Assembly: GCA_033816765.1 (NCBI GenBank)
Contig: CM066289.1
Location: forward strand, 1,054,001-1,118,000
Length of the DNA: 64,000 nt
Direction of reading: 5' to 3'
DNA from: Nothopassalora personata
Taxonomy: Eukaryota; Ascomycota; Dothideomycetes; Mycosphaerellales; Mycosphaerellaceae
A program made the position numbers and the translations under genes. The notes beneath the pieces were generated by a model that was not told the DNA's origin, did no database searches, and saw only the letters and a program-made list of their open reading frames with translations. This document shows positions 19,913 to 32,140 of this stretch, one piece after another. Every line of letters begins with the position of its first letter. The first letter of the stretch is position 1.

Positions 19913-22900
19913 TTATAACGAGAGAGCTATAGAACGACGATACGACTCTAAGATATCCGGAAAGGCTAGATATATACTAGGCTACGATAACCGTAATAGA
20001 GGCTTCTACGATAACTATAATAGTAAGCCTAGGGATAAACCGTACTACGGACTATAGCTAATAGAACTCGACGTTACCGAGAAAGGTCGTAAGATTAGGA
20101 ATAGTAACGGGAATAGAGTATCCTAGAGTTCGAAAGAAACACGAACTTACTATAGATATAGTAAACCTAGCTACCTAGTAAGGGACTACCGCGGGAAGAA
20201 TATAGTACGCCGCGAACAGTTTAATATAATGTAACCTAAACTAGTAAATCTAAGAGTAGCGTTAGATCTCGAGGAGATACCGACTATACTCGGAGAGTAG
20301 GGGAGAGAGCTAGTAATAGAAGCACGACGCCTCTCCTAGACCCCTTAGAAGGACGAGGAGGATACTATAGGTAGTAAATAGTAGTTATTCCATTTAATAC
20401 GAAGAACTAACTACGACAGTTTAATACAATAGTACAAAGAGTCGACTACGAGATCGAATCCGAATCTCGAAATAGTTATAGAAGCCTTTATTAGCGATTC
20501 TATTACTAAGACTCGTACTAAGTTTACTACGCCGCGAAATTAGGCGTAGGGTATTAGCCTTAACAACTAAGAGGAACCCTAGGAGCGACGTATAGGCAAA
20601 ACGCTACGCTCCGAGAAGTAGACATCGACGAATCCTACTTTAATAACGATAAAAGCGATAAAGAAAACTAGGACCTAGGATAGAACGGATCGTAGTTACC
20701 GGAACTATAGGAAGAAAGTTAAGAAACTACCGGGCTAGATACTATCGAGGAAGATTAGGATCCGGAAGGATTAAGCGAAGAAGATTCCTCCGAAGGAGAA
20801 GAGAGCGATACTAACGATAATAATAAACAACTAACCTTTACGATTAATGCACCTAAAAAATTATATAACATAATTATATATCTATAAAGAAGGCACGAAG
20901 AATTCCTACCTAAGATAGGCGGACGAAGAATGCTATACTCTATTAAGTTCGATAAGACACTCGACACCCTACGAGGCATAGCCTAGGGATACCTACTTAT
21001 AAAAGCGACCGAGAATTTAGTAACTACTATTATAGAACGACCGCTAATAGGAAGCCGAATAATAGGTACCGGATACCTTACGCCGTTAGGAACATTTATA
21101 TCGAATAAATTACGTAACGTAGTATAATACGTACGCGCACTCTACTTAGAAACGTAGAAGATCTAGGAACGTTACCGAATATAGGTACGGATATAGAAAG
21201 GCTCGCGCTAGGTTTAAGCGGAGGCCTCGAGACACGAAATACGACGTTCTATATACAAATAGGGAAAAGAATTAACTCCCTAGGAATAAGCGACTAAAGG
21301 GAGTTATATAATATAGAAAAGGCTTAAGCATTACTAACGACAATAGTGTTTCGAACTAAGATTATCGTTAACGGGTATAAGATAGATACTATAATAGATT
21401 CTAGAGTAAGCGGGAACTTTACCTCCGAATTATTTATTATAAGATATAGGATCGCTACCTATAAGAAGAAAGAGGGTTATAAATTAATCGCGGTAGACGG
21501 ATTATCCTTACCTAGTATAGAGCGCGAGACGATACCGCTACTACTTGCTATCTAACGGTACTATAAGGAGATTATCTTAGATATTACTAATATAGCTAGT
21601 TATAACATCGTACTAGGTATACCTTAGTTAAGAAAGCACAATCTAGTAGTCGACTAGAGAAGAGGAGTACTTATATTTAGGGAATACGACTACGTTATCG
21701 ACATTTAGCCTACGTAGCGGTAGCGTTCGCTAGTAGATAAGGTAAAGAGATAGCTAAATAGGATATAGCTTACGCCGAATAGAAGGATAGAAGAACTACC
21801 TTCGACTAGGATAGACACTAGCGTAGGGCCGCCGGGTCACGAAGTTACTAGAAGTAATAGAAGTAACGCACTATCGAAGGATACTAACATCTTAGAGTTA
21901 AGTATTCCTAAGGAGTATCGTAAGTAGTCGCGACTCTTTAAAGAGGAAAGAGGCAAGGATGCCTTACCTAAGCACCAACTATAGGATTATAAGATAAACA
22001 TTTAGCTAGGGAAAGAGCCTCTATAGGGACCCCTATATTAAATGTCTAAGAAAGAGCTATAGACCCTCCGAGAATAGCTAAAGGAGAAGCTAGCTAAAGG
22101 ATAGATAAGAAGATCCACCTTAAGTATAGGAACTCTATACATGTTCGTTCTAAAAGCAAACGGGAAGTTACGACTCGTATAAGACTATAGGAAGTTAAAC
22201 GAGATTACGATTAAGAACCGATACCCGCTACCTAACATCGAAGAAGCATAAGATAGATTAACTAGATTAGACTAGTACACGAAGATTAACCTACGAGATG
22301 CCTTCTACGCTATACGGATAGCGAAAGGAGAAGAATAGAAAACCGCTTTTAGAATAAGATACGGACTTTACGAATTCTTAGTTATACTAATAGGATTAAA
22401 TAACGTACCCGTATCCTATTAGGACCTTGTTAACGAGACACTTAGAGACCTACTCGATATATACGTTATCGCTTATATAGACGATATATTAGTCTATACG
22501 AAAGGATCCCTTTAGAATTATAGGAAACAAGTCTAGGACGTATTCGAGCAACTTACGCGTTTAGGATTTAAGACAGTACCCGAGAAATGCAAATTCTATA
22601 AGAAAGAAGTTAAATTCTTAGGCTTTATTATTAGCACTATAGGAATAATAATCGACCCTACGAAAACATAGTTAATTAGAGAATAGCTAGAACTAAAAAC
22701 AGTTAAGGACGTATAATTATTCCTTAGACTAGCAAACTATAACCGGAAATTCATTAAGGACTACGTAAAGACAGTAGCACTAATAACGATACTTACGAGA
22801 AAAGACGTTACCTAGAAATAGGGAAAGGAACAGATTAAAGCGTTTAAGAAACTTAAGGAATAATACGCTTTAGCCCCTACGCTTCGACTATTCGATAGTA

Positions 22901-23210
22901 GTAAGGAAGTCTATATCGAGACCGATACGTCTAATATAGCAATAGGCGCGTATCTAATATAGACACACGATAGGTAGAGACACCTAGTAGCCTATTACTC
23001 CCGGAAAATAACTATAGCGGAATAGAACTACGACATCTATAATAAAGAGCTTCTAGCTATTATTGCTACTATATAACATTAGAGAGTATATGTCAAGGGC
23101 CTACTAAAGTTAACGATTCTTTCTAACTATAAGAATCTTACGTACTTTACGACGACGAAAGAACTTACCCGAAGGCAAGCCCGCTAGTTAGAGCTACTAG
23201 GACAGTATAA
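19913..23210 (+). pseudogene. Element B, part 1: gag 3' half, protease, RT, RNase H (RIPped)
   Basis: Plus-strand chromovirus without its 5' LTR and with only the second half of gag. The left break is at about 19913-19918. A zinc knuckle is visible near 20150-20195 with Cys and His codons turned to Tyr. The protease stretch 21346-21555 is still open and contains IDSRVSGNF, a RIPped DSG site. RT keeps YIDD at 22474-22485. The part stops in RNase H at the target duplication TATAA of element D. The reverse complement of much of this part recurs in D at about 25870-29180. Confidence 0.85.
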
Positions 23211-23614
23211 TGTTAGGTTTGGTATAACCTAATAATATTACAAGTTAAGAAGACAAGCTTAATCGGGTTTGTTCTCGGGCCGATAGGAAGTTAAGGGAGA
23301 GTAATAAAGCAGTAGCTGTCTTGTCTTATAAAGGCTAAGCAGTAGTAAGGTAGAGGTTAGGTTATAGTATATTCTAAACAGTAATATTAAACAGTGAGTT
23401 AAACGCATTAAAACTATAAGGGTTTCTTAGCGTTCCTAAATATAGAGGAGATTCGTAGATCTCGGTAATTAGTCTAATTATTCTAAGCATAAGCAGTCTA
23501 ATTAGTCTAAGTATAAGTAGTCTAATTACTCTAAGTCTAAGCGCTTAGGTAGGATAAGTTACGTGTCCGTCTTATCGTTATAATTCTAGGGTCTATAGAA
23601 ATTATTCCGTAACA
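23211..23614 (-). repeat. Element D 3' LTR
   Basis: 404 bp, matching 29812-30215 with few differences. It contains three tandem 24-bp units (23471-23494, 23495-23518, 23519-23542), each starting AGTCTAATTA. The polypurine tract (rc GCTAAGAAGGGGATAG) is at about 23615-23630. Confidence 0.93.
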
Positions 23615-23687
23615 CTATCCCCTTCTTAGCCTAGCTTCGTCCCGAAGCTTCTTAAGCTATTATCGTTTCTTGTAGTAATAGTTAACT

Positions 23688-24242
23688 ATGTCTTCTTCCT
23701 CCTATAAGCGCCGTTAACGACTTACTTAGGATACTAAAATTTCCGGTATTGAAATAGCTCTATACACGAATTGTTAGAAGTCTCGATCCTCGGGCGTAGT
23801 AGTAAAGTGTATCGTAGGTTCTCGGTGTAGAAAGTGTTCGGCCTATATTCGAAAAGGCTATAAGGATTGCGATATGCGTCTTTCTCGTCCGGAGTAGGAA
23901 CGTCTTCGCGATTCGCGCGATAATCTTAAGCTAGAGCTTAAGAGGATTAAAGAGGAGGAGGTGCGGCTAAAGATACGTAAGATCCGTCTTCGGAAATAGC
24001 TACGATTAGCTAAGCGTCGTACCGACGATGCCGTCGCTAAGGAGTTAGAGGAACTCGAGGAGGAAGAGGCGCGCGAGGAGCTAGCGTCTCTTAAGCGGGC
24101 GTCGGGGGTAGAGGCGTCACCTTCGCTAGTTTCTTTCTCAGATATCCTAGAGATGCCCGTAAATAACTAGGTAGCGCTTTCTAGAGCGGAGCCTTAGGGC
24201 GAATCCCTAGGGGTAGAGACTTATTAGGGTACTTATTTGTAA
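23688..24242 (+). pseudogene. Antisense Cys-cluster/coiled-coil ORF of element D
   Basis: Opposite to D's pol, between the chromodomain and the 3' LTR. It runs from an ATG at 23688 to a TAA at 24240-24242, interrupted only by TAA and TAG codons such as RIP makes from Gln and Trp. A cluster at 23808-23870 reads C-x5-C-x2-C-x2-Y-x4-Y-x2-C, where the Tyr codons are TAT and could be former Cys or His. About 80 residues rich in Glu, Lys, Arg and Leu follow, predicting a coiled coil, then a Ser-rich tail. The same ORF is in B (rc 51004-50463) and, more diverged, in B-prime (rc 61222-60698). Family unknown. A nucleic-acid-binding role is only a guess. Confidence 0.6.
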
Positions 24243-24266
24243 GTTGTGTCCCTATTCTTATTAATT

Positions 24267-24340
24267 AGCTAGGTAGCTTAGTAGTAGAGCGTAAGCTATC
24301 TATACTCTTAAGGTCGTAGGTTCGATTCCTACCCTAGTCG
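24267..24340 (+). tRNA. tRNA-like sequence (pseudo-tRNA) in element D
   Basis: A complete TPsi arm (GTAGG-TTCGATT-CCTAC) includes the perfect B box GGTTCGATTCC. There is a D arm (GCT...AGC) with A-box-like TAGCTTAGTAG, and acceptor strands that mostly pair. The anticodon arm is two bases too long for a standard tRNA, so no anticodon is assigned. It lies 24 bp after the antisense ORF and on the same strand. A better-paired copy is in element B (rc 50438-50365). Confidence 0.5.
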
Positions 24341-24429
24341 CTCGTCGGCCGAGAGATCGATTGTCGTTAGTCGTATCGGCGGACCCGTTTTTAGTATTGT
24401 CGAATCTTTTGCTAATAGTTTTGTAGGTT

Positions 24430-27400
24430 TTGTTTTAGTTCCTAGGTATTTTCTAATTCGTCGTATTCTTTCTACTTAATAAGGTATTGCTAACCTTTCT
24501 TATCTAGGATTTTTTCGACTTTAAATTCGTTTTCTACTTCTAGTTCGAAATAGAAGCTCTCCTAGTAGGGTGTTTCGGCGTCTACGGGTTCTAACTTAGA
24601 GATATAGAAGACTAGGTAGATTTTCGCGTCTAGTAGTAGTCGTAGGCGGTAGTTAACTAGTCCTATAACTTTATCGATAAAAAATGGTCCGACTTTAATG
24701 TAATCTAGTTTCTTAGTCTATCTTCTTGTTCTTAAGTTTTTTATAAGGAGATAGACCTTATCCCCCTCTTTTAGTAGAGGTGCTATTTTTCTTATGTCCT
24801 ACCGTTATTAAGACAGTTTTTATTATACATCTTCGATTGCCTTACGTGTTTCTTTATGCACTTTCTTAAGAGTATCCGTCGTTATAATTACTCTTTCGGC
24901 TTATAGGTAAGATCTAGGTGTTCTAAATAGGTTAGGATCTTTACTAAAGTTCGTATAGAATAGCGTCGTTAAAGTTGTCTCCGATTTGTAGTTATTTAGT
25001 GCGATCTGCGCTATTAGTAGTAATGAAACCCAGTTGTCTTATGCGTAGTTAATATAGTGTCGTAGATATTGTTCTAGCGTTTAATTCATCCTCTCGGTTT
25101 ATCCGTCTATTTCTAGATAATATGCTATTAACAGCTTATATCTAATTCTAATCGTTTCTATAAGCGTTTTCTAGTAGTTCGATGTAAATAGCTTATCTCT
25201 GTCCGTTATAAACGTTTAAGGGAATCCGTAGTATCGGATAAGTCTATCTAGTACGAGGTATCCGAGCTGCTCTACATTATATGTTTCCAATGTAGGAATA
25301 AAGTATACGTATTTTATAAGTCTATTAACTATAACTAGTATTATGTCGTATAGTTGTTTCGTAACTTAATCTCTTAACGGTAGGAGTTTCGTAATAAAGT
25401 CTATTATGACTTCGTCCCATGGTTTCGTCGGTAGTGTCCTAAACTGTAGGTAACCGTATTTTGCATGTCTCGTAGCCTTATTTCGTTAGTAGTGTACGCA
25501 TTGTTTAATGTAGCGTAACACCTTAAGTCTTATCTATAGAAATGAGAAACTGCGTTATATTAGGTCTATTGTTTTTAAAGTTCTAGGGTGTCTATAAGTT
25601 AGTCCGTCGTAATGTTATCGTATGCATTCTTCTTCTCGATCCTTAGGAACTTAGTATTTTCCTTGCGATATAGGGAATTGTTCGTCCCTATCGCCTAATA
25701 TTCGTACGATGTTATTAAATTCTCTTATGTTAGCACTAAGACTTCCGTCGGGGTTCGTCTTTAATATTTTATGTTGTACTAGTTCTTTTCCTTCTATATA
25801 GTCGCTTCTTTGGCTTAGCGCGTCGGCGCGGCCGTTCTCTCGTCCTAGAGTATATTTAATTTCGAACTTATACTGTCCTAGTAGCTCCGACTAGCGGGCT
25901 TGCCTTTGGGTAAGTTCTTTCGTCGTCGTGAAGTACGTAAGATTCTTATAGTTAGAAAGAATCGTTAACTTCGGTAGGCCCTCGATATATACTCTCTAAT
26001 GTTGCATAGTAGCAACAATAGTTAGAAGCTCTTTATTATAGATGTCGTAGTTCTATTCCGCTATAGTTATTTTCCGGGAGTAATAGGCTACTAGGTGTCT
26101 CTACCTATCGTGTGTCTATATTAGATACGCGCCTATTGCTATATTAGACGTATCGGTCTCGATATAGACTTCCTTACTACTATCGAATAGTCGAAGCGTA
26201 GGGGCTAAAGCGTATTATTCCTTAAGTTTCTTAAACGCTTTAATCTGTTCCTTTCCCTATTTCTAGGTAACGTCTTTTCTCGTAAGTATCGTTATTAGTG
26301 CTACTGTCTTTACGTAGTCCTTAATGAATTTCCGGTTATAGTTTGCTAGTCTAAGGAATAATTATACGTCCTTAACTGTTTTTAGTTCTAGCTATTCTCT
26401 AATTAACTATGTTTTCGTAGGGTCGATTATTATTCCTATAGTGCTAATAATAAAGCCTAAGAATTTAACTTCTTTCTTATAGAATTTGCATTTCTCGGGT
26501 ACTGTCTTAAATCCTAAACGCGTAAGTTGCTCGAATACGTCCTAGACTTGTTTCCTATAATTCTAAAGGGATCCTTTCGTATAGACTAATATATCGTCTA
26601 TATAAGCGATAACGTATATATCGAGTAGGTCTCTAAGTGTCTCGTTAACAAGGTCCTAATAGGATACGGGTACGTTATTTAATCCTATTAGTATAACTAA
26701 GAATTCGTAAAGTCCGTATCTTATTCTAAAAGCGGTTTTCTATTCTTCTCCTTTCGCTATCCGTATAGCGTAGAAGGCATCTCGTAGGTTAATCTTCGTG
26801 TACTAGTCTAATCTAGTTAATCTATCTTATGCTTCTTCGATGTTAGGTAGCGGGTATCGGTTCTTAATCGTAATCTCGTTTAACTTCCTATAGTCTTATA
26901 CGAGTCGTAACTTCCCGTTTGCTTTTAGAACGAACATGTATAGAGTTCCTATACTTAAGGTGGATCTTCTTATCTATCCTTTAGCTAGCTTCTCCTTTAG
27001 CTATTCTCGGAGGGTCTATAGCTCTTTCTTAGACATTTAATATAGGGGTCCCTATAGAGGCTCTTTCCCTAGCTAAATGTTTATCTTATAATCCTATAGT
27101 TGGTGCTTAGGTAAGGCATCCTTGCCTCTTTCCTCTTTAAAGAGTCGCGACTACTTACGATACTCCTTAGGAATACTTAACTCTAAGATGTTAGTATCCT
27201 TCGATAGTGCGTTACTTCTATTACTTCTAGTAACTTCGTGACCCGGCGGCCCTACGCTAGTGTCTATCCTAGTCGAAGGTAGTTCTTCTATCCTTCTATT
27301 CGGCGTAAGCTATATCCTATTTAGCTATCTCTTTACCTTATCTACTAGCGAACGCTACCGCTACGTAGGCTAAATGTCGATAACGTAGTCGTATTCCCTA

Positions 27401-29800
27401 AATATAAGTACTCCTCTTCTCTAGTCGACTACTAGATTGTGCTTTCTTAACTAAGGTATACCTAGTACGATGTTATAACTAGCTATATTAGTAATATCTA
27501 AGATAATCTCCTTATAGTACCGTTAGATAGCAAGTAGTAGCGGTATCGTCTCGCGCTCTATACTAGGTAAGGATAATCCGTCTACCGCGATTAATTTATA
27601 ACCCTCTTTCTTCTTATAGGTAGCGATCCTATATCTTATAATAAATAATTCGGAGGTAAAGTTCCCGCTTACTCTAGAATCTATTATAGTATCTATCTTA
27701 TACCCGTTAACGATAATCTTAGTTCGAAACACTATTGTCGTTAGTAATGCTTAAGCCTTTTCTATATTATATAACTCCCTTTAGTCGCTTATTCCTAGGG
27801 AGTTAATTCTTTTCCCTATTTGTATATAGAACGTCGTATTTCGTGTCTCGAGGCCTCCGCTTAAACCTAGCGCGAGCCTTTCTATATCCGTACCTATATT
27901 CGGTAACGTTCCTAGATCTTCTACGTTTCTAAGTAGAGTGCGCGTACGTATTATACTACGTTACGTAATTTATTCGATATAAATGTTCCTAACGGCGTAA
28001 GGTATCCGGTACCTATTATTCGGCTTCCTATTAGCGGTCGTTCTATAATAGTAGTTACTAAATTCTCGGTCGCTTTTATAAGTAGGTATCCCTAGGCTAT
28101 GCCTCGTAGGGTGTCGAGTGTCTTATCGAACTTAATAGAGTATAGCATTCTTCGTCCGCCTATCTTAGGTAGGAATTCTTCGTGCCTTCTTTATAGATAT
28201 ATAATTATGTTATATAATTTTTTAGGTGCATTAATCGTAAAGGTTAGTTGTTTATTATTATCGTTAGTATCGCTCTCTTCTCCTTCGGAGGAATCTTCTT
28301 CGCTTAATCCTTCCGGATCCTAATCTTCCTCGATAGTATCTAGCCCGGTAGTTTCTTAACTTTCTTCCTATAGTTCCGGTAACTACGATCCGTTCTATCC
28401 TAGGTCCTAGTTTTCTTTATCGCTTTTATCGTTATTAAAGTAGGATTCGTCGATGTCTACTTCTCGGAGCGTAGCGTTTTGCCTATACGTCGCTCCTAGG
28501 GTTCCTCTTAGTTGTTAAGGCTAATACCCTACGCCTAATTTCGCGGCGTAGTAAACTTAGTACGAGTCTTAGTAATAGAATCGCTAATAAAGGCTTCTAT
28601 AACTATTTCGAGATTCGGATTCGATCTCGTAGTCGACTCTTCGCACTATTGTATTAAACTGTCGTAGTTAGTTCTTCGTATTAAATGGAATAACTACTAT
28701 TTACTACCTATAGTACCCTCCTCGTCCTTCTAAGGGGTCTAGGAGAGGCGTCGTGCTTCTATTACTAGCTCTCTCCCCTACTCTCCGAGTATAGTCGGTA
28801 TCTCCTCGAGATCTAACGCTACTCTTAGATTTACTAGTTCGGGGTTGCATTATATTAAACTGTTTGCGGCGCACTATATTCTTACCGCGGCAGTCCCTTG
28901 CTAGGTAGCTAGGTTTGCTACATCCGTAGTAAGTTCGTGTTTCTTTCGAACTCCGGGATGCTCTATTCCCGTTACTATTCCTAATCTTACGACCTTTCTC
29001 GGTAACGTCGAGTTCTATTAGCTATAGTCCGTAGTACGGTTTATCCCTAGGCTTATTGTTATAGCTGTCGTAGAAGCCCCTATTACGGTTGTCGTAGCCC
29101 GGTATGTATCTAGCCTTTCCGGATACCTGAGAGTCGTATCGTCGTTCTATAGCTCTCTCGTAGAGCTTATCGTTAAGATTAATCGTAACTCTAACGAGGT
29201 CGCCTAAGCTATCGATCTTCCGACCGTCCCTTATTAACTCGTCCTTAATATGCTCCTTTAGTCCTCTTCGGTATATAACTTAAAGTGCTTCGTCGTCCTA
29301 ATCGGTAAGTTACGCGTATTCCTAGAATTTAGTAGTATATTCGGTAGTAGATGTCTTCTAGGTTAAATGCTAAATAACACGAACGGTAGTAGTAATCTTA
29401 TTAGAGACACTAAAGACGCTCTTTATAGTATGTTTAAGATAGTTGTATAACCTAAAGATTCCGTCGGCATTGTCTTCTCCGTTACTGTCTAGGTATTTCC
29501 TAAGGAATGGTTCAACCTAATGCTATGCTCGTCCTCTTAAGAAGGTAGTAGTAAAGATAGGCTTAAGGTTCTTAGGCATAGAGTTAAATAAGAAGTATAT
29601 GTCTATCTAAGAGACCTAAGTGTCGAACTTGTCTCGGTCGCTATAGTAGTATTCTAGCTTACTAACCTTAAGGGTATCGTTGCCTATATAAGTAGCTAAG
29701 GCATTAATAGCATCGTTCGCGGTCTAAGGTCGTCGGGCTCTACTTACTTTACTAGGGGCGGGTGTTTCCCGTTTACTCTATCGGTCTCCTATCGTAGAGG
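24430..29800 (-). pseudogene. Element D gag-pol remnant
   Basis: Minus-strand polyprotein with the same domain order as B: gag with a zinc knuckle near 28925-28880 (partly intact, one Cys pair and the final Cys preserved), protease (27732-27523, same residues as in B), RT YIDD (26604-26593), RNase H, integrase and chromodomain towards 24450. Many RIP stops. Between 25870 and 29180 it is almost identical to the inverted copy in B, differing at scattered G/A positions. Confidence 0.85.
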
Positions 29801-29811
29801 GCGTTTAAAGC

Positions 29812-30215
29812 TATTAGGTTTAGTATAACCTAATAATATTACAAGTTAAGAAGAAAAGCTTAATCGGGTCTGTTCTCGGGCCGATAGGAAGTTAAGGGAG
29901 AGTAATAAAGCAGTAGCTGTCTTGTCTTATAAAGGCTAAGCAGTAGTAAGGTAGAGGTTAGGTTGTAGTATATTCTAAACAGTGATATTAAACACTGAGT
30001 TAAACGCATTAAAACCATAAGGGTTTCTTAGCGTTCCTAAATACAGAGGAGATTTGTAGATCTCGGTAATTAGTCTAATTATTCTAAGTATAAGCAGTCT
30101 AATTAGTCTAAGCATAAGTAGTCTAATTACTCTAAGTCTAAGCGCTTAGGTAGGATAAGTTACGTGTCCGTCTTGTTGTTATAATTCTAGGGTCTATAGG
30201 AATCATTCCGTAACA
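29812..30215 (-). repeat. Element D 5' LTR with neighbouring self-complementary primer site
   Basis: 404 bp. In element orientation TTAAACGC begins 3 nt beyond the LTR (plus strand 29801-29808) and is complementary to GCGTTTAA within the LTR (plus strand 30000-30007). The three 24-bp units recur at 30072-30143. Confidence 0.92.
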
Positions 30216-30220
30216 TATAA

Positions 30221-31371
30221 GTTCGAAATTAGATATACTTAAGGACGAGGGAATAGCCGCGCCGACGCGCTAAGCCGAAGAAGCGACTACATAGAAGGAA
30301 AAGAACTAGTATAACATAAAGTACTAAAGACAAACCCCGACGGAAGTCTTAGTACTAACATAAGAGAATTTAATAACATCGTACGGATATTAGGCGATAA
30401 GGATAAACAATTCCCTATATCGTAAGGAAAATACTAAGTACTAAAGGATCGAGAAGAGGAATATATACGATAACATTACGACGGACCGACTTATAGACAC
30501 CCTAGAACTTTAAAGACAATAAACCTAATATAACGTAGCTTCTTATTCCTATAAATAAGACTTAAGATGTTACGCTACATTAAACAATACGTACACTACT
30601 AACGAAACAAGGCTACGAGATATACAAAATACAGTTACCTATAGTTTAGAACACTACCGACGAAACTATAGGACGAAGTTATCATAGACTTTATTATAAA
30701 ACTCCTACCGTTAAGGGATTAAGTTACGAAACAACTATACGACATAATACTAGTTATAGTTAATAGGCTTATAAAATACGTACACTTTATTCCTATATTA
30801 GAAACATATAATATAGAGTAGCTCGGATAACTCGTACTAGATAGACTTATCCGATACTACGGATTCCCTTAAGTATTTATAACGGATAGAGATAAGCTAT
30901 TTATATCGAACTACTAGAAGACGCTTATAGGAACAATCGGAATTAAACATAAGCTATTAACGGCATATTATCCGGAGATAGACGGATAAACCGAAAGTAT
31001 AAACTAGACGCTCGAACAATACCTAAGACACTATATTAAGTACGTATAGGACAACTAGGTTTTATTACTACTAATAGCGTAGATTGCACTAAACAACTAT
31101 AAATTAGAGATAACTTTAATAACACTATTTTATGCGAACTTTAGTAAAGATCCTAACTTATTTAGAACATCTAGATTCTATCTATAGGCCGAAAGAGCAA
31201 TCGTAACGACGGATACTCTTAAGGAAGTATATAAAGAAACATATAAGGCGATCGAAGATATATAATAAAAACTGTCTTAATAATAGTAAGACATAAGAAA
31301 AATAGCACCTCTACTAAAAGAGGGGGATAAGGTCTATCTCCTTATAAAAAACTTAAGAATAAGAAGATACA
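30221..31371 (+). pseudogene. Element B, part 2: RNase H end and integrase (RIPped)
   Basis: Continuation of B after element D, from the second TATAA. It aligns collinearly with B-prime 59205-60355. The integrase zinc domain and catalytic core are present but broken by TAG and TAA codons. It is cut by Copia1 at the left target duplication (ATACA, versus ATAGA on the right side). Confidence 0.85.
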
Positions 31372-31618
31372 TGTTAAGATATAGCATCTCAGGGGGAGCT
31401 AACAGTTAGGTTGTGATCTGATAGCCTAAGGCATCCACGATAACTTAGCTTATCGGAAGACACCTTCTCTCCCCTTTAGCTTAGATAGACATCTAACACA
31501 ATTAACACATTGGTTCCTAATATATTGCTGCATGCCCTATAGCTATTAGCTAGTTGAAGATTGATCTCTTACTCTACTCCGCTACTAACTACGTATCCTA
31601 TAAGGTCTCAACTTAACA
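31372..31618 (+). repeat. Copia1 5' LTR
   Basis: 247 bp, TGTTAAG...TTAACA, matching 49535-49781 and, inverted, the two Copia2 LTRs. Confidence 0.95.
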
Positions 31619-31634
31619 GGTTATGAGCCCGGGT
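31619..31634 (+). promoter_or_regulatory. Copia1 primer-binding site (initiator tRNA-Met half-molecule type)
   Basis: GGTTATGAGCCCGG directly follows the LTR. It is the complement of the anticodon stem-loop of initiator tRNA-Met (GGGCTCATAACC) and not of a tRNA 3' end, as known for Drosophila copia, which is primed by a 5' tRNA half. Copia2 keeps the same site at 46512-46525 with RIP changes. Confidence 0.8.
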
Positions 31635-31955
31635 TTATGTAGGAGTAAGAGCAACCTATATTAGTACAGGTTACTTGTATCCCTTGCTATTATAGCAGAA
31701 AACATCTAGGAAGCAGAAGTCTACCCTATCTGTCCTATTAAGGAGCTTAGTTTAATACTAAGTGATGGGTAATCTAGAAAAGGACTCTATACGGCTTACT
31801 ATAAGCCAATACCTTAAAGACACTCTATAGGCAGAACTGCATCGAGATGCTATTAAGAAGGACTTTAAGTAAGTCATTTAGAACTCTACTAGGAGAGATA
31901 GACCTGTATCCTAGCTCCGAGACTATACCGCTCTTTCTTTACCCTACTAAGTAGG
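31635..31955 (+). mobile_element. Copia1 leader region
   Basis: Internal Copia1 sequence between the primer site and the Gypsy2 insertion. The same sequence is in Copia2 (inverted, about 46200-46510). No ORF seen. Confidence 0.7.
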
Positions 31956-32140
31956 TGTCACCGTACCGGCGCCCATCATTCACTTGGACCCGCGCGCACG
32001 TGCGTGGATCCCGCGCGCGCCGCTGACTAAGCCGGCCCGAGGGCTTGGCGCGTGTATATCTACCTCGCGCCCTCCGCGCCTCTCTTAGATAGACCGTCTA
32101 TTCGACTTGTACCTTATCCGACCACGTGCTTGCACCTGCT
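31956..32140 (+). repeat. Gypsy2 5' LTR, lacking its last 7 bp
   Basis: 185 bp, identical to the first 185 bp of the 192-bp right LTR. The final TGTGACA is missing where the inverted gag fragment begins. Confidence 0.95.

Larger units (their letters stand above)
23211..30215 (-). mobile_element. Element D: RIPped chromovirus inserted in element B
   Basis: 7005 bp, minus strand, with 404-bp LTRs and the target duplication TATAA (23206-23210 and 30216-30220). It is complete from LTR to LTR and carries an antisense ORF and a tRNA-like sequence in its 3' region. It belongs to the same family as B. The undisturbed site is seen in B-prime near 59205. Confidence 0.94.

Noticed and set aside
20755..20979. 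Minus-strand open frame, also seen at 28099-28323 on the plus strand
   Set aside because: The same sequence in the inverted copies B and D. It is antisense to their gag-pol and open only because RIP stops fall in other frames.
7918..23210. CpG methylation decay as the cause of the mutation pattern
   Set aside because: CpG is still abundant while CpA/TpG is almost gone, which fits RIP of the CpA type and not CpG deamination.
24267..24340. A functional tRNA-Lys gene
   Set aside because: CTCTTAA resembles a Lys anticodon loop, but the anticodon arm is two bases too long and does not fold as a 5-bp stem with a 7-nt loop, so only a tRNA-like sequence is claimed.
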